Shown: positions 25,609 through 34,910, counted from the stretch's first letter. The stretch is DNA of 64,000 nucleotides from Qipengyuania atrilutea (GCF_013370205.1 NZ_JABWGV010000002.1:62001-126000); one strand, 5' to 3'. Notes: a model not told the origin generated them from the sequence alone. Numbers and translations are program-made.

Positions 25609-26145
25609 TCAGGTCAACTGTGAGGTGACGAACTCCGCCCGGTCCGCGGGCGGAGCCAAGGGAAGCCGTATAAGCCTGTACCCGTAGGAACGCCAGGCGG
25701 CGGCAATAGCGTCCTCGCTAGCCATTGCCCCGCCCCAACTTTGGATGCGCTCTGCGTCCTGCCGGTAGATTTCGGCCCATGCAGGCGCGTGGAAGATCGG
25801 TCCGTTGTAGCGGTATTCTCGGCAAACGCGGTCTATCTCGTCGGGTACCTCAAGCCCCTCCACCCTTAAGAAGCCGGCGATGTCGGGAAAGCCGCGGTCG
25901 AATACGACAATCTCCGCATTGCCGCGCGCGTCGTGCCAGCTGACAAGCTGCGCTTCCAGCATAGCAAAAGCGAAGCCGCGCGGATCGGACGCGCGCAGTT
26001 CCATTCCGCCCGGTGATTGCAGGATCGTGCGCGCGACCTCCGGCCCAGTCGCGATACCGCGGCATGACAGCTCTCCCAGCAGCGTCGACTTCCCCGCCCC
26101 AGGAGCGCCGGTAACGGCAGCTCGTAGAGGCGCGGGCGAAGCCAA
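25609..26145 (-). CDS. P-loop AAA-type ATPase/kinase-like protein
   Basis: The 178-residue protein has a Walker A motif GAPGAGKST (13-21) and a Walker B-like VVFDRGFPDIAGF, then a helical lid region rich in Arg. It fits the small AAA_28 group of predicted ATPases or nucleotide kinases; the substrate is unknown. It follows rho on the same strand, with a one-base gap, so it is likely co-transcribed with it. Confidence 0.85.
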   Translation of the reverse strand: MASPAPLRAAVTGAPGAGKSTLLGELSCRGIATGPEVARTILQSPGGMELRASDPRGFAFAMLEAQLVSWHDARGNAEIVVFDRGFPDIAGFLRVEGLEVPDEIDRVCREYRYNGPIFHAPAWAEIYRQDAERIQSWGGAMASEDAIAAAWRSYGYRLIRLPLAPPADRAEFVTSQLT

Positions 26146-26146
26146 A

Positions 26147-27412
26147 TTACTGGTTCATTGTGTCGAAGAAGTCTTCGTTCGTCTTGGAATCCTTCATCTT
26201 GTCGAGGAGGAATTCCATCGCGTCGACCGTGCCCATCTGCATGAGGATACGGCGCAGGACCCACATCTTCGAGAGCTTGTCCTTCTCGACCAGCAGCTCT
26301 TCCTTGCGGGTGCCGGACTTGCCGACGTCGAGTGCCGGGAAGATGCGCTTGTCGGCGACCTTGCGGTCGAGCACGATTTCACTGTTGCCGGTGCCCTTGA
26401 ATTCTTCGAAGATGACCTCGTCCATGCGGCTGCCGGTATCGATCAGCGCGGTTGCGATGATGGACAGCGAGCCGCCCTCCTCGATGTTACGCGCGGCACC
26501 GAAGAACCGCTTCGGGCGCTGCAATGCATTAGCGTCCACACCGCCGGTGAGCACCTTGCCGCTCGACGGAACGACGGTGTTGTAGGCGCGGCCCAGGCGC
26601 GTAATCGAATCGAGCAGGATAACGACATCCTTCTTGTGCTCGACCAGTCGCTTGGCCTTCTCGATCACCATTTCGGCGACCTGTACGTGCCGCTGCGCCG
26701 GTTCGTCGAAGGTGGAGGAGATGACCTCGCCCTTCACGCTGCGCTGCATGTCGGTGACTTCCTCGGGTCGCTCGTCGACCAGCAGCACCAGAAGGAAAAC
26801 CTCGGGGTGGTTGTCGGTGATCGCCTTCGCGATGTTCTGGAGCAGGACCGTCTTACCGGTCCGCGGCGGAGCCACGATCAGCGCGCGCTGACCCTTGCCC
26901 TGCGGCGAGATGATGTCGATGACCCGCGCCGACTTGTCCTTCACCGTCGGATCGAGCGTGTCGAGCGTCAGCTTCTGTTCCGGATAGAGCGGCGTGAGGT
27001 TGTCGAAATTGGTCCGCATCCGGACCTGTTCCGGATCTTCGAAATTGACCGAGGAAAGCTTGGTCAGCGCGAAATAGCGCTCGCCTTCCTTGGGTGCGCG
27101 GATCTGCCCCTCGACCGTATCGCCGGTGCGTAGGCCCCATTTACGCACCTGATTCGGCGAGACGTAGATATCGTCTGGTCCGGCGAGGTAATTGGCTTCG
27201 GGCGATCGCAGGAAGCCGAAACCGTCCTGCAGCACCTCGATCGTGCCGATTCCCATGATCTGCTCTTCGTAGTCCTCGTCCTCCGCCAGTTCGCGCAGGA
27301 TGCAGAACATCAGGTCCTGCCGCCGCATGGTGGAAGCGCCTTCGACGCCGAGTTCCTCGGCCATGCTGACGAGGTCGGCCGGGGCTTTGAGTTTGAGTTC
27401 TTTGAGATGCAT
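26147..27412 (-). CDS. rho: Transcription termination factor Rho
   Basis: Rho is the hexameric RNA helicase that ends transcription. The 421-residue protein has the N-terminal Rho domain ([20 protein letters not shown]), the RNA-binding cold-shock-like domain ([23 protein letters not shown]), Walker [15 protein letters not shown], Walker [17 protein letters not shown], and the Q and R loops ([15 protein letters not shown]). Length is near the E. coli 419. The 209-base gap upstream holds the hemJ end hairpin and probably the rho promoter or leader. Confidence 0.97.
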   Translation of the reverse strand: MHLKELKLKAPADLVSMAEELGVEGASTMRRQDLMFCILRELAEDEDYEEQIMGIGTIEVLQDGFGFLRSPEANYLAGPDDIYVSPNQVRKWGLRTGDTVEGQIRAPKEGERYFALTKLSSVNFEDPEQVRMRTNFDNLTPLYPEQKLTLDTLDPTVKDKSARVIDIISPQGKGQRALIVAPPRTGKTVLLQNIAKAITDNHPEVFLLVLLVDERPEEVTDMQRSVKGEVISSTFDEPAQRHVQVAEMVIEKAKRLVEHKKDVVILLDSITRLGRAYNTVVPSSGKVLTGGVDANALQRPKRFFGAARNIEEGGSLSIIATALIDTGSRMDEVIFEEFKGTGNSEIVLDRKVADKRIFPALDVGKSGTRKEELLVEKDKLSKMWVLRRILMQMGTVDAMEFLLDKMKDSKTNEDFFDTMNQ

Positions 27413-27595
27413 GAGCGGTTCGTCCGAGAAATGTCTGCGCCGACGCGGCAGCGCGAATGGGAGAATTTCCGGTCTTGGCCCTAGGGGCTGGGAGACAGCA
27501 GAGCTGGCGAACGGCTTTGGATACCCGCTCGCCGCCGGATATGGATTTGCGATTAGAACCGGGCGCTACCGACGTCAATCGGCTTATGAGCCCCC

Positions 27596-27612
27596 GCGCC
27601 GCCAAGCGGCGC
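27596..27612 (-). terminator. Hairpin after hemJ
   Basis: GCGCCGC-CAA-GCGGCGC is a perfect 7-bp GC stem starting about ten bases after the hemJ stop on the minus strand. No U-tract follows, so it may stabilise the 3' end or act with Rho rather than being a full intrinsic terminator. Confidence 0.35.
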
Positions 27613-27621
27613 AGGATTGCG

Positions 27622-28047
27622 TCAGAACGGTTTGACGATCGCGAGCACGACGACAACGACAACGATCACCGCCGGGACCTCGCCGTAGAGCCGCAGCTTC
27701 TTCTCGCTGACGGGGCGCTTTCCGGTCGCCATCTTCTTCGCCGTGGCGACGACCCAACCGTGATAACCCGAAAGCAGCAGTACGAAGAGCAGCTTCGCGT
27801 GGAACCATCCCATCGTCCAGGCGCCGATCGTCATCATCAGCGCAAGGCCCAGAAGCCACACCACGATGAGGGCGGGCGTCAGGATCACGCGGCGCAGCGT
27901 CGCTCCGCGTTCTGCCCACAGCGCTTCCTCGGGCGAGCCGGGGGCCGCGGAATGCATATAGACGAGCTGGCGCGGCGCGATGAACAACCCAGCCATCCAG
28001 AAAATCACGAAAATGATGTGGCCGGCTTTCAGCCAGAGATAAGTCAT
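27622..28047 (-). CDS. hemJ: Protoporphyrinogen oxidase HemJ
   Basis: HemJ oxidises protoporphyrinogen IX to protoporphyrin IX in the inner membrane and replaces HemG/HemY in many alphaproteobacteria. The 141-residue protein has four hydrophobic helices, with the conserved His in KAGHIIFVIFWMAGLF, then RRVILTPALIVVWLLGL and FHAKLLFVLLLSGYHG. The ATG at 28047 has an AGGAAG ribosome-binding site eight bases before it; an in-frame ATG at 28065 lacks one. It sits 50 bases after hemE, so the two form a haem operon. Confidence 0.92.
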   Translation of the reverse strand: MTYLWLKAGHIIFVIFWMAGLFIAPRQLVYMHSAAPGSPEEALWAERGATLRRVILTPALIVVWLLGLALMMTIGAWTMGWFHAKLLFVLLLSGYHGWVVATAKKMATGKRPVSEKKLRLYGEVPAVIVVVVVVLAIVKPF

Positions 28048-28097
28048 GGAAAGCACTTCCTGCATGAGCCGCTACTTAGGAATTTGCGCGGGCAGCG

Positions 28098-29120
28098 TCA
28101 TCCCCTTTTGCGAACGGCCGCAAGCAGCCTTTCGACATGGGCGATAGGGGTACGCCGGTCGATCCCGTGGCCGAGGTTGAAGATGTGCGGACGGCCGGCA
28201 AACGCCTCGCGAATGGCATCAATTCTCGGCTCGAGCCGGTCGCTCCCCGCCAGCAACAGTAGCGGATCGAGATTGCCCTGCACCGGCATGCCCTCGGGCA
28301 AGTTGCCAGCCACCCAGACCGGATCGAGCGTTTCGTCGACGCCGATAGCCTGTACGCCTGTTTCCCGAGCGTATGACGGCAGCTTCTCGCCGGCGCCCTT
28401 GGGAAAGCCGATGACCGGAGTATCGGGATGCCGCCCACGCAGCGCTTCGACGATCCGGGCGTTGGGCGCGATGACCCAGCGTTCGAACTCGTCAGGTGCG
28501 AGGCTGCCTGCCCAGCTATCGAACAATTGCACCGCTTCCGCCCCTGCCTCGATCTGGCCGGAGAGATATTCGATCGTCACGTTGCCGACCGCATCGCAGA
28601 TTGCCTGCACTGCAGCCGGATCGCGGTATGCCATCGCGCGCGCATCGTGCTGGTCGCGGCTGCCCTCGCCCGCAATCATGTAGGTCGCCACGGTCCATGG
28701 ACTGCCTGCAAAGCCCAGCAACGTGGTGTCAGGCGACAAAAGCGATCTGACCCTAGCGACGGTGTCGTAGATCGGCGTCAGGCGCTCAGGAACCGCTTCC
28801 AGCCCCTCCAGCGCATGATCGACCAGCGTCGGTGACAGCTTGGGTCCCTCGCCTGCCAGGAACGCCAGATCCTGTCCCATAGCATAGGGCACGATCAGAA
28901 TGTCGGAAAACAGGATCGCACCGTCGAAGCCGAACCGGCGGATCGGCTGGACCGTGACTTCGGCAGCTGCCTCGGTATCGTAGACGAGCTCCAGAAAACC
29001 GCCTTTCTCGGCGCGCAGTTCGCGGTATTCCGGCAGGTACCGACCAGCCTGGCGCATGAGCCATACCGGCGGAACGGCGGGCATCGCCCCGCCTAGCGTA
29101 TCGAGAAGCAAACCGGGCAT
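28098..29120 (-). CDS. hemE: Uroporphyrinogen decarboxylase
   Basis: HemE removes four carboxyl groups from uroporphyrinogen III to give coproporphyrinogen III in haem synthesis. The protein (340 residues from the ATG at 29120) has the signatures PVWLMRQAGRYLPEYRELR and FGFDGAILFSDILIVPYAMG, plus GFAGSPWTVATYM and IGFPKGAG. A TTG at 29135 would add five residues and sits at the edge of the AT-rich tract; the ATG fits homologue starts better. In Caulobacter and Rickettsia hemE flanks the replication origin, as here. Confidence 0.96.
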   Translation of the reverse strand: MPGLLLDTLGGAMPAVPPVWLMRQAGRYLPEYRELRAEKGGFLELVYDTEAAAEVTVQPIRRFGFDGAILFSDILIVPYAMGQDLAFLAGEGPKLSPTLVDHALEGLEAVPERLTPIYDTVARVRSLLSPDTTLLGFAGSPWTVATYMIAGEGSRDQHDARAMAYRDPAAVQAICDAVGNVTIEYLSGQIEAGAEAVQLFDSWAGSLAPDEFERWVIAPNARIVEALRGRHPDTPVIGFPKGAGEKLPSYARETGVQAIGVDETLDPVWVAGNLPEGMPVQGNLDPLLLLAGSDRLEPRIDAIREAFAGRPHIFNLGHGIDRRTPIAHVERLLAAVRKRG

Positions 29121-29441
29121 CGCGCGCGTATCCAATCAAAATAATATAATTATAAATAGAATGATGAAGGTAGTTGGCCCTGTGGACATCGGGGATAGCG
29201 CCGCCCTGCCCGATTTTTCCCGCCAACGCTACCGGATGCGCGCTTTCGACTCGCGGAGCCGATTGAGTCAAACGAAAGCTGTTCGCCTTCTCCACAGGCT
29301 GCTCATAACTTGGCCGTCCTGTCCATATGTGCGGGCGAAGCAGGCCGGTAGCGGGCACGAATTCCATGCCGGAACTTGTCGGCAGGCTTGTGCCGTGGTT
29401 TATGCCTCCCGTTGTCCACAAGCCCACAGCGCGAAGGCCCG
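29121..29441. other. oriC: Predicted chromosomal replication origin (oriC)
   Basis: This 321-base non-coding gap lies between hemE and ppsR (the RP001 homologue), the gene pair that flanks oriC in Caulobacter crescentus and Rickettsia. It contains an AT-rich tract, TTCTCCACA at 29288-29296 and TTGTCCACA at 29412-29420 (each 8 of 9 to the DnaA box TTATCCACA), a 7 of 9 copy on the other strand at 29181-29189, and two GANTC CcrM sites (29248-29252, 29265-29269). parS-like sites lie 6-8.5 kb away. I saw no full CtrA box inside. Confidence 0.82.
29134..29160. other. AT-rich DNA unwinding element of oriC
   Basis: Twenty-five of 27 bases are A or T, in a GC-rich chromosome. It lies at the hemE side of the predicted origin and is the natural duplex-opening site. 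Confidence 0.65.
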
Positions 29442-30281
29442 ATGGTTCGTCTGCACCTGCATCTCGTATCGGATTCCACCGGCGAAACGCTGGAAATGAT
29501 CGCCAAGGCGGCGCTCGCCCGGTTCGAGGATGCCGATGTCGTACGTCATTTCTGGCCTATGGTCCGCTCGCAGCAGCACCTCGACCGGATCATGCCGACA
29601 CTGCAGGATAATCCCGGCCTCGTCCTTTATACGTTGGTGAACGACGATACGCGTGCCCGGCTGGAAGACCGGTGCCACGCGCTCGGCATCACCGCGGTCC
29701 CGGTACTCGACCAGGTGACCGAGGCGCTCGAGGCGAAGCTCGGTCAGGAAGCGCACGGCAAGCCCGGCCGGCAGCACATTCTCGACGAGGCCTATTTCAA
29801 CCGCGTGGAGGCGATCCAGTTCACGATCGCGCATGACGACGGCGTGCTGCACGAGGATTGGGAAGAGGCCGATATGCTGCTGGCAGGCGTATCGCGCTCG
29901 TCCAAGACGCCGACCAGCATCTACCTCGCCAACCGCGGGTACAAGGTCGCGAACATTCCGCTCGTGGTCGAAAGCCCGCCCCCGCAGGCGCTCTATAATC
30001 TGAAGCGGCCGCTGATCGTCGGTCTGACGAGTTCGCCCGAGCGGCTGGTGCAGATCAGGCGCAACCGGCTACTGTCCCTGAACGAGAACAAGCAGACCGC
30101 CTATGCCGACGAGGACCGGGTGCGCGAGGAAGTGAAATTCGCGCGCCGCATCTTTGCCGACAAGGGCTGGCCGATCATCGACGTAACGCGCCGCTCGATC
30201 GAGGAAACGGCCGCGGCGATCATCAAGCTCTACAACGAACGCGATCTGCAAAGGGCCGAAAAGATCGGCGGTCCGGTATGA
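29442..30281 (+). CDS. ppsR: Pyruvate,phosphate dikinase / PEP synthase regulatory protein
   Basis: This DUF299 family enzyme is a bifunctional kinase/pyrophosphorylase that switches PEP synthase or PPDK off and on by ADP-dependent phosphorylation and phosphate-dependent dephosphorylation. The 279-residue protein from the ATG at 29442 begins MVRLHLHLVSDSTGET and has the P-loop-like AGVSRSSKTPTSIYLA and the signature SPERLVQIRRNRL. An upstream in-frame start at 29376 would run into oriC, so I rejected it. It overlaps maf by four bases. Confidence 0.95.
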   Translation: MVRLHLHLVSDSTGETLEMIAKAALARFEDADVVRHFWPMVRSQQHLDRIMPTLQDNPGLVLYTLVNDDTRARLEDRCHALGITAVPVLDQVTEALEAKLGQEAHGKPGRQHILDEAYFNRVEAIQFTIAHDDGVLHEDWEEADMLLAGVSRSSKTPTSIYLANRGYKVANIPLVVESPPPQALYNLKRPLIVGLTSSPERLVQIRRNRLLSLNENKQTAYADEDRVREEVKFARRIFADKGWPIIDVTRRSIEETAAAIIKLYNERDLQRAEKIGGPV

Positions 30282-30877
30282 CGCTGATCCTCGCGTCGAA
30301 AAGCGGCTCTCGCAAGGCAATGCTGGAAGGGGCCGGGATCGCGTTCGAAGCGGTAGCGGCGGATCTGGACGAACGCGCCCTCGAAGCGGCGATGGAAAGC
30401 GCGCCGGCAGAGGAAATCGCCCAGGCGCTGAGCGCAGCGAAAGCAGCGGCGGTTTCGGCGGATCATCCGGGCCACTTGGTGCTGGGAAGCGATTCCTTGG
30501 TCGAGGTCGAGGGCAAGCGGTTCGACAAGCCAGCGAGCCGCGAAAACGCTGCGGAACATCTCCGCTTCTTTTCTGGCAAGACCATGCGCCTGCATAGCGC
30601 AGCCGCGCTGGTGCTGGATGGGCGCACACTTTGGGTCGGGCATGATATGGCTGCACTGGCGGTTCGCGAACTCAGCGATGCGTTTATCGAGGCCTATCTC
30701 GACGCCGAATGGCCCGAAGTCGGTGCATGCGTTGGCGTATTCCGGATCGAGGGACGGGGCGCGCATCTGTTCGAGACTATCCGCGGCGACCAGTTCAGCG
30801 TTCTCGGCATGCCGCTACTTCAAGTTCTCGGGGCACTGCGCGAACATGCAGGAAGCGCGGAAGGCCTGCTGCAATGA
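30278..30877 (+). CDS. maf: Maf-family nucleoside triphosphate pyrophosphatase
   Basis: Maf proteins hydrolyse non-canonical or modified nucleotides to monophosphates and affect septum formation. The 199-residue protein has LILASKSGSRKAML (substrate and phosphate binding), LVLGSDSLVEVEGKRFDKP with the catalytic Asp, and IEGRGAHLFETIRGDQFSVLG. It overlaps ppsR and aroE by ATGA, forming part of the ppsR-maf-aroE-coaE-dnaQ string. Confidence 0.94.
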   Translation: MTLILASKSGSRKAMLEGAGIAFEAVAADLDERALEAAMESAPAEEIAQALSAAKAAAVSADHPGHLVLGSDSLVEVEGKRFDKPASRENAAEHLRFFSGKTMRLHSAAALVLDGRTLWVGHDMAALAVRELSDAFIEAYLDAEWPEVGACVGVFRIEGRGAHLFETIRGDQFSVLGMPLLQVLGALREHAGSAEGLLQ

Positions 30878-31728
30878 GCAGACCCTATGCCGAGGTCATC
30901 GGTGACCCCATCGCGCAATCGAAGAGTCCCGCGATCCACAATTTCTGGCTCGCCAAACTGGGTCTGGAGGCTGAGTACCGCGCGACCCACGTCAAACCGC
31001 CCGAACTTGCCGATTACATTACCGATCGCCGCAAGGACCCGGACTGGCGCGGGTGCAATGTCACGATGCCGCACAAGCTGCGCGTGCGAGAGCATCTCGA
31101 CCGCGTTGAAACGCCAGCGGCAGAGATCGGCGCGGTCAATACGGTTTATCGCGGCGCGCCTGAATTGCTGGGGACGAACACCGACGGGGCAGGCTTCCTC
31201 GAGCCTCTGCTGCCGCTGCTCCGGCAGGCGCACCTGTTCCGCATGGCGCGCATCATCGGCGCGGGCGGCGCGGCGCGGGCGATCGTCCATGCGCTGGCCG
31301 CCGAGAATTTTACGCTGGTTCTCGCCGCGCGCGACCCGGCGAAGGCTCAGGCCTTGCTGGATGAACTGGCGCCCGAGGGCGAGCACCATACACCGCCGCT
31401 CGAACATTTCGCCGAAGCCACCGGTTTCGCCTTCGACGACCGCGAGGGCTGCTGCGATCTTATCGTCAACGCAAGCCCACTCGGCATGCGCGGTCACCCC
31501 GCCCTGCCCTTCGACCTCAGCCATACGCCGCCCGGCAGCATCTTCTACGACATCGTTACCGATCCAGTAGACACCGAGTTTCTCAAAGCTGCACGCGGAG
31601 CCGGTTTTCGCACCATCGACGGCCTTTCCATGCTCATCGGACAGGCGGCGGCTGCTTTTGGGCTGTTTTTCGGTCAGCCGGCCCCGCGCGAGCATGATGG
31701 CGAACTGCGCGATATGCTCACGCGGTGA
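30874..31728 (+). CDS. aroE: Shikimate dehydrogenase
   Basis: AroE reduces 3-dehydroshikimate to shikimate with NADPH in aromatic amino acid synthesis. The 284-residue protein starts MSRPYAEVIGDPIAQSKSPA, with the shikimate-binding SKSPAIHNFWL, catalytic Lys in TMPHKLRVREHL, the Rossmann motif IIGAGGAARAIVHAL, and NASPLGMRGH. I took the ATG at 30874, which overlaps the maf stop, rather than a longer frame through maf. Confidence 0.95.
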   Translation: MSRPYAEVIGDPIAQSKSPAIHNFWLAKLGLEAEYRATHVKPPELADYITDRRKDPDWRGCNVTMPHKLRVREHLDRVETPAAEIGAVNTVYRGAPELLGTNTDGAGFLEPLLPLLRQAHLFRMARIIGAGGAARAIVHALAAENFTLVLAARDPAKAQALLDELAPEGEHHTPPLEHFAEATGFAFDDREGCCDLIVNASPLGMRGHPALPFDLSHTPPGSIFYDIVTDPVDTEFLKAARGAGFRTIDGLSMLIGQAAAAFGLFFGQPAPREHDGELRDMLTR

Positions 31729-32336
31729 GCGCGCCAGCCATCATCGGCCTCACCGGCTCGATCGGAATGGGGAAGAGCACGGTTGCCGCGATGTTCGAAC
31801 GCGCGGGCGTACCGGTGTTCGATGCCGATGCGGCTGTGCGCGCGATGCAGGGGCCGGACGGCGAACTGGTCGCCGCGATCGAAGCGGCGTTCGCAGGCTC
31901 TACCGATGCAAACGGCGTGCTGCGCGAACAGCTGGGGGCGCTGGTATTCGGCAATAGAGAGCAATTGGCGCGCCTCGAAGCGATCGTCCACCCTGCGGTT
32001 GCGCGCCGCCGTGCGGCTTTCCTCGCCGAGAACGCGGACGCCCCGCTTGTCATTTTCGACATCCCGCTCCTTTACGAAAAGGGCGGCGCAGACGCGATGG
32101 ATGCGGTCGTGGTCGTATCAGCGCCTGCGGAGGAGCAGCGCCGCCGCGTGCTGGCGCGTGGGGGAATGACCGAAGCGAAGTTCGAGGACATCCTCGCCCT
32201 GCAAACACCCGATGCCGAAAAGCGGGCGCGCGCCGACTACATTATCGATACCGGCGTCTCGCTCGCCGAAACGGAGCGGCAGGTCGGCGAACTCGCCGAA
32301 GAACTGCGCGAACGCTTCGCCGGTTCAAAAACCTGA
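31725..32336 (+). CDS. coaE: Dephospho-CoA kinase
   Basis: CoaE phosphorylates dephospho-CoA in the last step of coenzyme A synthesis. The 203-residue protein has the Walker A IIGLTGSIGMGKSTVA, DADAAVRAM, and VIFDIPLLYEKGGADAMDAVVVV with substrate-contacting residues. The GTG start overlaps the aroE stop by four bases. Confidence 0.95.
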   Translation: MSAPAIIGLTGSIGMGKSTVAAMFERAGVPVFDADAAVRAMQGPDGELVAAIEAAFAGSTDANGVLREQLGALVFGNREQLARLEAIVHPAVARRRAAFLAENADAPLVIFDIPLLYEKGGADAMDAVVVVSAPAEEQRRRVLARGGMTEAKFEDILALQTPDAEKRARADYIIDTGVSLAETERQVGELAEELRERFAGSKT

Positions 32337-32381
32337 GGCGAGCACTTGCTCGTCCGCGGCGCATCGTAAATAAGAGCCGCC

Positions 32382-33068
32382 ATGCGCGAAATCGTCTTTG
32401 ATACCGAAACGACCGGTCTGGACCCTAAGACGGGCGACCGGATGGTGGAAATCGGCTGCGTCGAGATGATCGATCGTGTGCCGAGCGGCAAGACTTTCCA
32501 CGCCTACTACAATCCGGAACGCGATATGCCCGCCGGTGCGGAAGCGGTGCACGGCCTGTCGGCGATCTTCCTGTCGGACAAGCCGTTCTTCCGCGATTGC
32601 TGTCACGATCTGCTCGAATTCATCGGCGAGGATCCGTTGGTGGCGCATAACGCCGGGTTCGACTTTGGCTTCCTCAACAACGAGCTGACGTTGTGCGACC
32701 TGCCGATCGTCGCGATGGAACGGATGGTCGATACGGTCGCCCTCGCCCGGCGCAAGCATCCCGGCGCGAAGCTGTCGCTCGACGCGCTCTGCACGCGCTA
32801 CGGGATCGATCGCAGCCACCGGGTCAAGCACGGCGCATTGCTCGATGCCGAGCTCCTCGCCCAGGTCTATATCGAACTGACCGGCGGACGGCAGATCGGT
32901 CTCGAACTTGCGGCGGAAGTCGACGCGCGCATCGCGGAAGAGACTGCGCGTTTGGTTCCGCAGAACCGCACCGTGCGCCCGCCCCGCCCGCATATGGCAA
33001 GCGCTGCCGAACTGGCGCGCCATGCCGAGTTCCTGAAAGGTATGGAGCGTCCGCTCTGGAATAGCTGA
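32382..33068 (+). CDS. dnaQ: DNA polymerase III epsilon subunit (proofreading exonuclease)
   Basis: DnaQ is the 3'-5' proofreading exonuclease of the replicative polymerase. The 228-residue protein has Exo I EIVFDTETTGLDP, Exo II HNAGFDFGFLNNEL and Exo III-epsilon RYGIDRSHRVKHGALLDAELLAQVY, all DEDDh ligands present. A short C-terminal tail would bind the alpha subunit. It follows coaE after 45 bases. Confidence 0.96.
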   Translation: MREIVFDTETTGLDPKTGDRMVEIGCVEMIDRVPSGKTFHAYYNPERDMPAGAEAVHGLSAIFLSDKPFFRDCCHDLLEFIGEDPLVAHNAGFDFGFLNNELTLCDLPIVAMERMVDTVALARRKHPGAKLSLDALCTRYGIDRSHRVKHGALLDAELLAQVYIELTGGRQIGLELAAEVDARIAEETARLVPQNRTVRPPRPHMASAAELARHAEFLKGMERPLWNS

Positions 33069-33194
33069 GTTGGCGCTATCGCAGTTTAAGGTGCAAGCGC
33101 GAGCTACGTATTTCTGCAAAAAATGACTCGTGGAACGGCACTTGTCTGCTTAGCCTGCGTTAAAGACAGTGAAACAGACAGGAGGTTGTCGCTC

Positions 33195-33770
33195 ATGGAT
33201 ATTCGCGTCTCCGGCCATCAGGTCGATACCGGTGCAGCCCTTCAGGAACATGTCGAAGATCGGCTCGGCCGCGTGGTCGAGAAATATTTCGACCGTGCGC
33301 TTTCCTCGCACGTCATCTTCGGCAAAGCCCCGGCAAACGCGTTCAGCTGCGACATCGTAACCCATGTAATGCAGGGCCTCGTCCTGAAAGCGCATGGAGA
33401 GGCGCAGGACGCGCACCAGGCGGCGGACCAGGCCGCCAGCAAGATCGAGAAACAGCTGCGCCGCTACAAGCGCCGGCTAACCGACCGGCATAGCCAGTCC
33501 GCTCACGCCATGAAAGAGGAGGAAGCAGCCTACACGATCTTCGCCGCGCCCGAGCCGGACCGCGACGAAGAGGAAGTCGGTGAAGACGCGCCTCCGATCA
33601 TCGCGGAAACGACAGCCGATATTCCCGAAGCCAGCGTCGCCGACGCCGTCATGATGCTCGACCTGCGTGATACGGGCGCACTGTTCTTCAAGAATGCGGG
33701 CACGGGCCGGCATAATATGGTCTATCGCCGCCGCGACGGTTCGGTCGGCTGGGTCGAACCGCGCGCTTAG
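33195..33770 (+). CDS. hpf: Ribosome hibernation-promoting factor, long form
   Basis: Long HPF dimerises 70S ribosomes in stationary phase. The 191-residue protein has the N-terminal S30AE domain (MDIRVSGHQVDTGAALQEHV, then LRRYKRRLTDRH) and a C-terminal dimerisation domain (AVMMLDLRDTGALFFKNAGT, MVYRRRDGSVGWVEPR). The ATG at 33195 has AGGAGG eight bases before it; a longer frame from 33123 lacks such a site. Confidence 0.94.
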   Translation: MDIRVSGHQVDTGAALQEHVEDRLGRVVEKYFDRALSSHVIFGKAPANAFSCDIVTHVMQGLVLKAHGEAQDAHQAADQAASKIEKQLRRYKRRLTDRHSQSAHAMKEEEAAYTIFAAPEPDRDEEEVGEDAPPIIAETTADIPEASVADAVMMLDLRDTGALFFKNAGTGRHNMVYRRRDGSVGWVEPRA

Positions 33771-33787
33771 ATTTCGTTCCGGGGCGG

Positions 33788-34276
33788 GTGCAGGCAGTGG
33801 AGGAGAGCGGATCATCGCCGGAAGCCGCGCCGGGCGGGGCTGCGTCGCATTACCGCGCGCTGGAACGGCTCTACGTATCGGCACCGATCAATCGCCTGTT
33901 CGAATCGCATATCGAGATCGCCGGCGAAGGGGAGGCGACCATCCGTTTCGTCGTTAGCGACAAGGTCTTCCATGCCGCCGGGGCGGCGCACGGTACGATC
34001 TATTTCAAGATGCTTGATGATGCGGCCTTCTACGCTGCGAATACGCTCGCGACCGACCGCTTCCTTCTTACCACGTCGTTCAATCTGCATTTCACGAAGC
34101 CTGTACGCGCGGGCGAAGTTGTTGCTGAAGGGAAATGGGTCAGCGGCAGGCGGCGCGTCCTGGTCGCCGAATCGCGCCTCGTTGATGCGGAGGGCGAAGA
34201 GATAGGACGCGGGACAGGCACCTTCATGCGTTCGCGAATCCCGTTGTCGAGTCTCGATGGCTACAAAGCGAACTAA
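33788..34276 (+). CDS. PaaI-like hotdog thioesterase
   Basis: The 162-residue protein has a hotdog fold pattern with VFHAAGAAHGTIYFKMLDDAAFYAA, in which the HG and Asp positions match PaaI-type acyl-CoA thioesterases, and ending FTKPVRAGEVVAEG. Substrate is unknown. The GTG at 33788 is used here; another GTG lies nine bases on. It follows hpf by 17 bases. Confidence 0.85.
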   Translation: MQAVEESGSSPEAAPGGAASHYRALERLYVSAPINRLFESHIEIAGEGEATIRFVVSDKVFHAAGAAHGTIYFKMLDDAAFYAANTLATDRFLLTTSFNLHFTKPVRAGEVVAEGKWVSGRRRVLVAESRLVDAEGEEIGRGTGTFMRSRIPLSSLDGYKAN

Positions 34277-34369
34277 TGCGAAGCGGATTTATTGTGCACT
34301 GCACAATCTATCGCAGGCTTGCTGCAACTTGTCGCATTTGAAACCGGTTTGGTCGAAAGTGTGGCTTCG

Positions 34370-34720
34370 GTGACCGGTACGCGTCTTCCCGCTCATGTCG
34401 AAGTATCTGCAATTATCAAGCAAGTTCAAGTGCTTGGAGGATTTGCAGCAGTGCTTTCCCGCGGCGACCGCGACGCCGGGACCATCGTTCTGTTATCCGT
34501 TGACCGGGGCAGCAATGCCAGCCTGTGGGAACGCATGCCAAGCTTGGACGGGCCACGTCTCTTCACCGTGACCCGCGAACAAGACGCTGAGAAACCAACA
34601 GAGTTTTCGGAATATGTTTCGCGCCGCGCGGCGCAAGATAACGATTTGTGGATCGTGGAGATCGATTTGCCGAACGCCGCGGAGTTCATCGAGAGCAGGG
34701 TTAACCGAGTTGACTCATAA
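34370..34720 (+). CDS. DUF1491 family protein
   Basis: The product (116 residues from the GTG at 34370) shows AHVEVSAIIKQVQVLGGFAA, RGDRDAGTIVLLSVDRG and DGPRLFTVTRE, in line with the DUF1491 family of small alphaproteobacterial proteins. Function is unknown. The conserved part begins near here; the frame stays open back to 34292, so the true start is uncertain within about 80 bases. Confidence 0.75.
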   Translation: MTGTRLPAHVEVSAIIKQVQVLGGFAAVLSRGDRDAGTIVLLSVDRGSNASLWERMPSLDGPRLFTVTREQDAEKPTEFSEYVSRRAAQDNDLWIVEIDLPNAAEFIESRVNRVDS

Positions 34721-34910
34721 TCCTTCGTCTCTACCTAGCGGCCACCTTCTCCACAAAGCGCAGGCGACATAACGCGGCACTCGGCCGTGTGTGTTAGCGC
34801 GCAGACGGGGGACGGCCGGCAGATAATGAAAGCCACCCAGTGATATCGCAAGATAAGCGATACGGGCTTCGATCTGCGTCAGGCGGTTCACCGCTAAGTC
34901 AAACGGATCT

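Noticed and set aside
25880-28683. Plus-strand frames opposite rho, hemJ and hemE
   Set aside because: They run antisense to strongly conserved genes and have no recognisable protein features.
29121-29441. CtrA control of oriC as in Caulobacter
   Set aside because: I find no TTAA-N7-TTAA pair in the gap, so there is no evidence for it.
33137-33149. Sigma-54-like promoter before hpf
   Set aside because: The GG and GC elements are nine bases apart rather than ten, so the -24/-12 spacing is wrong.
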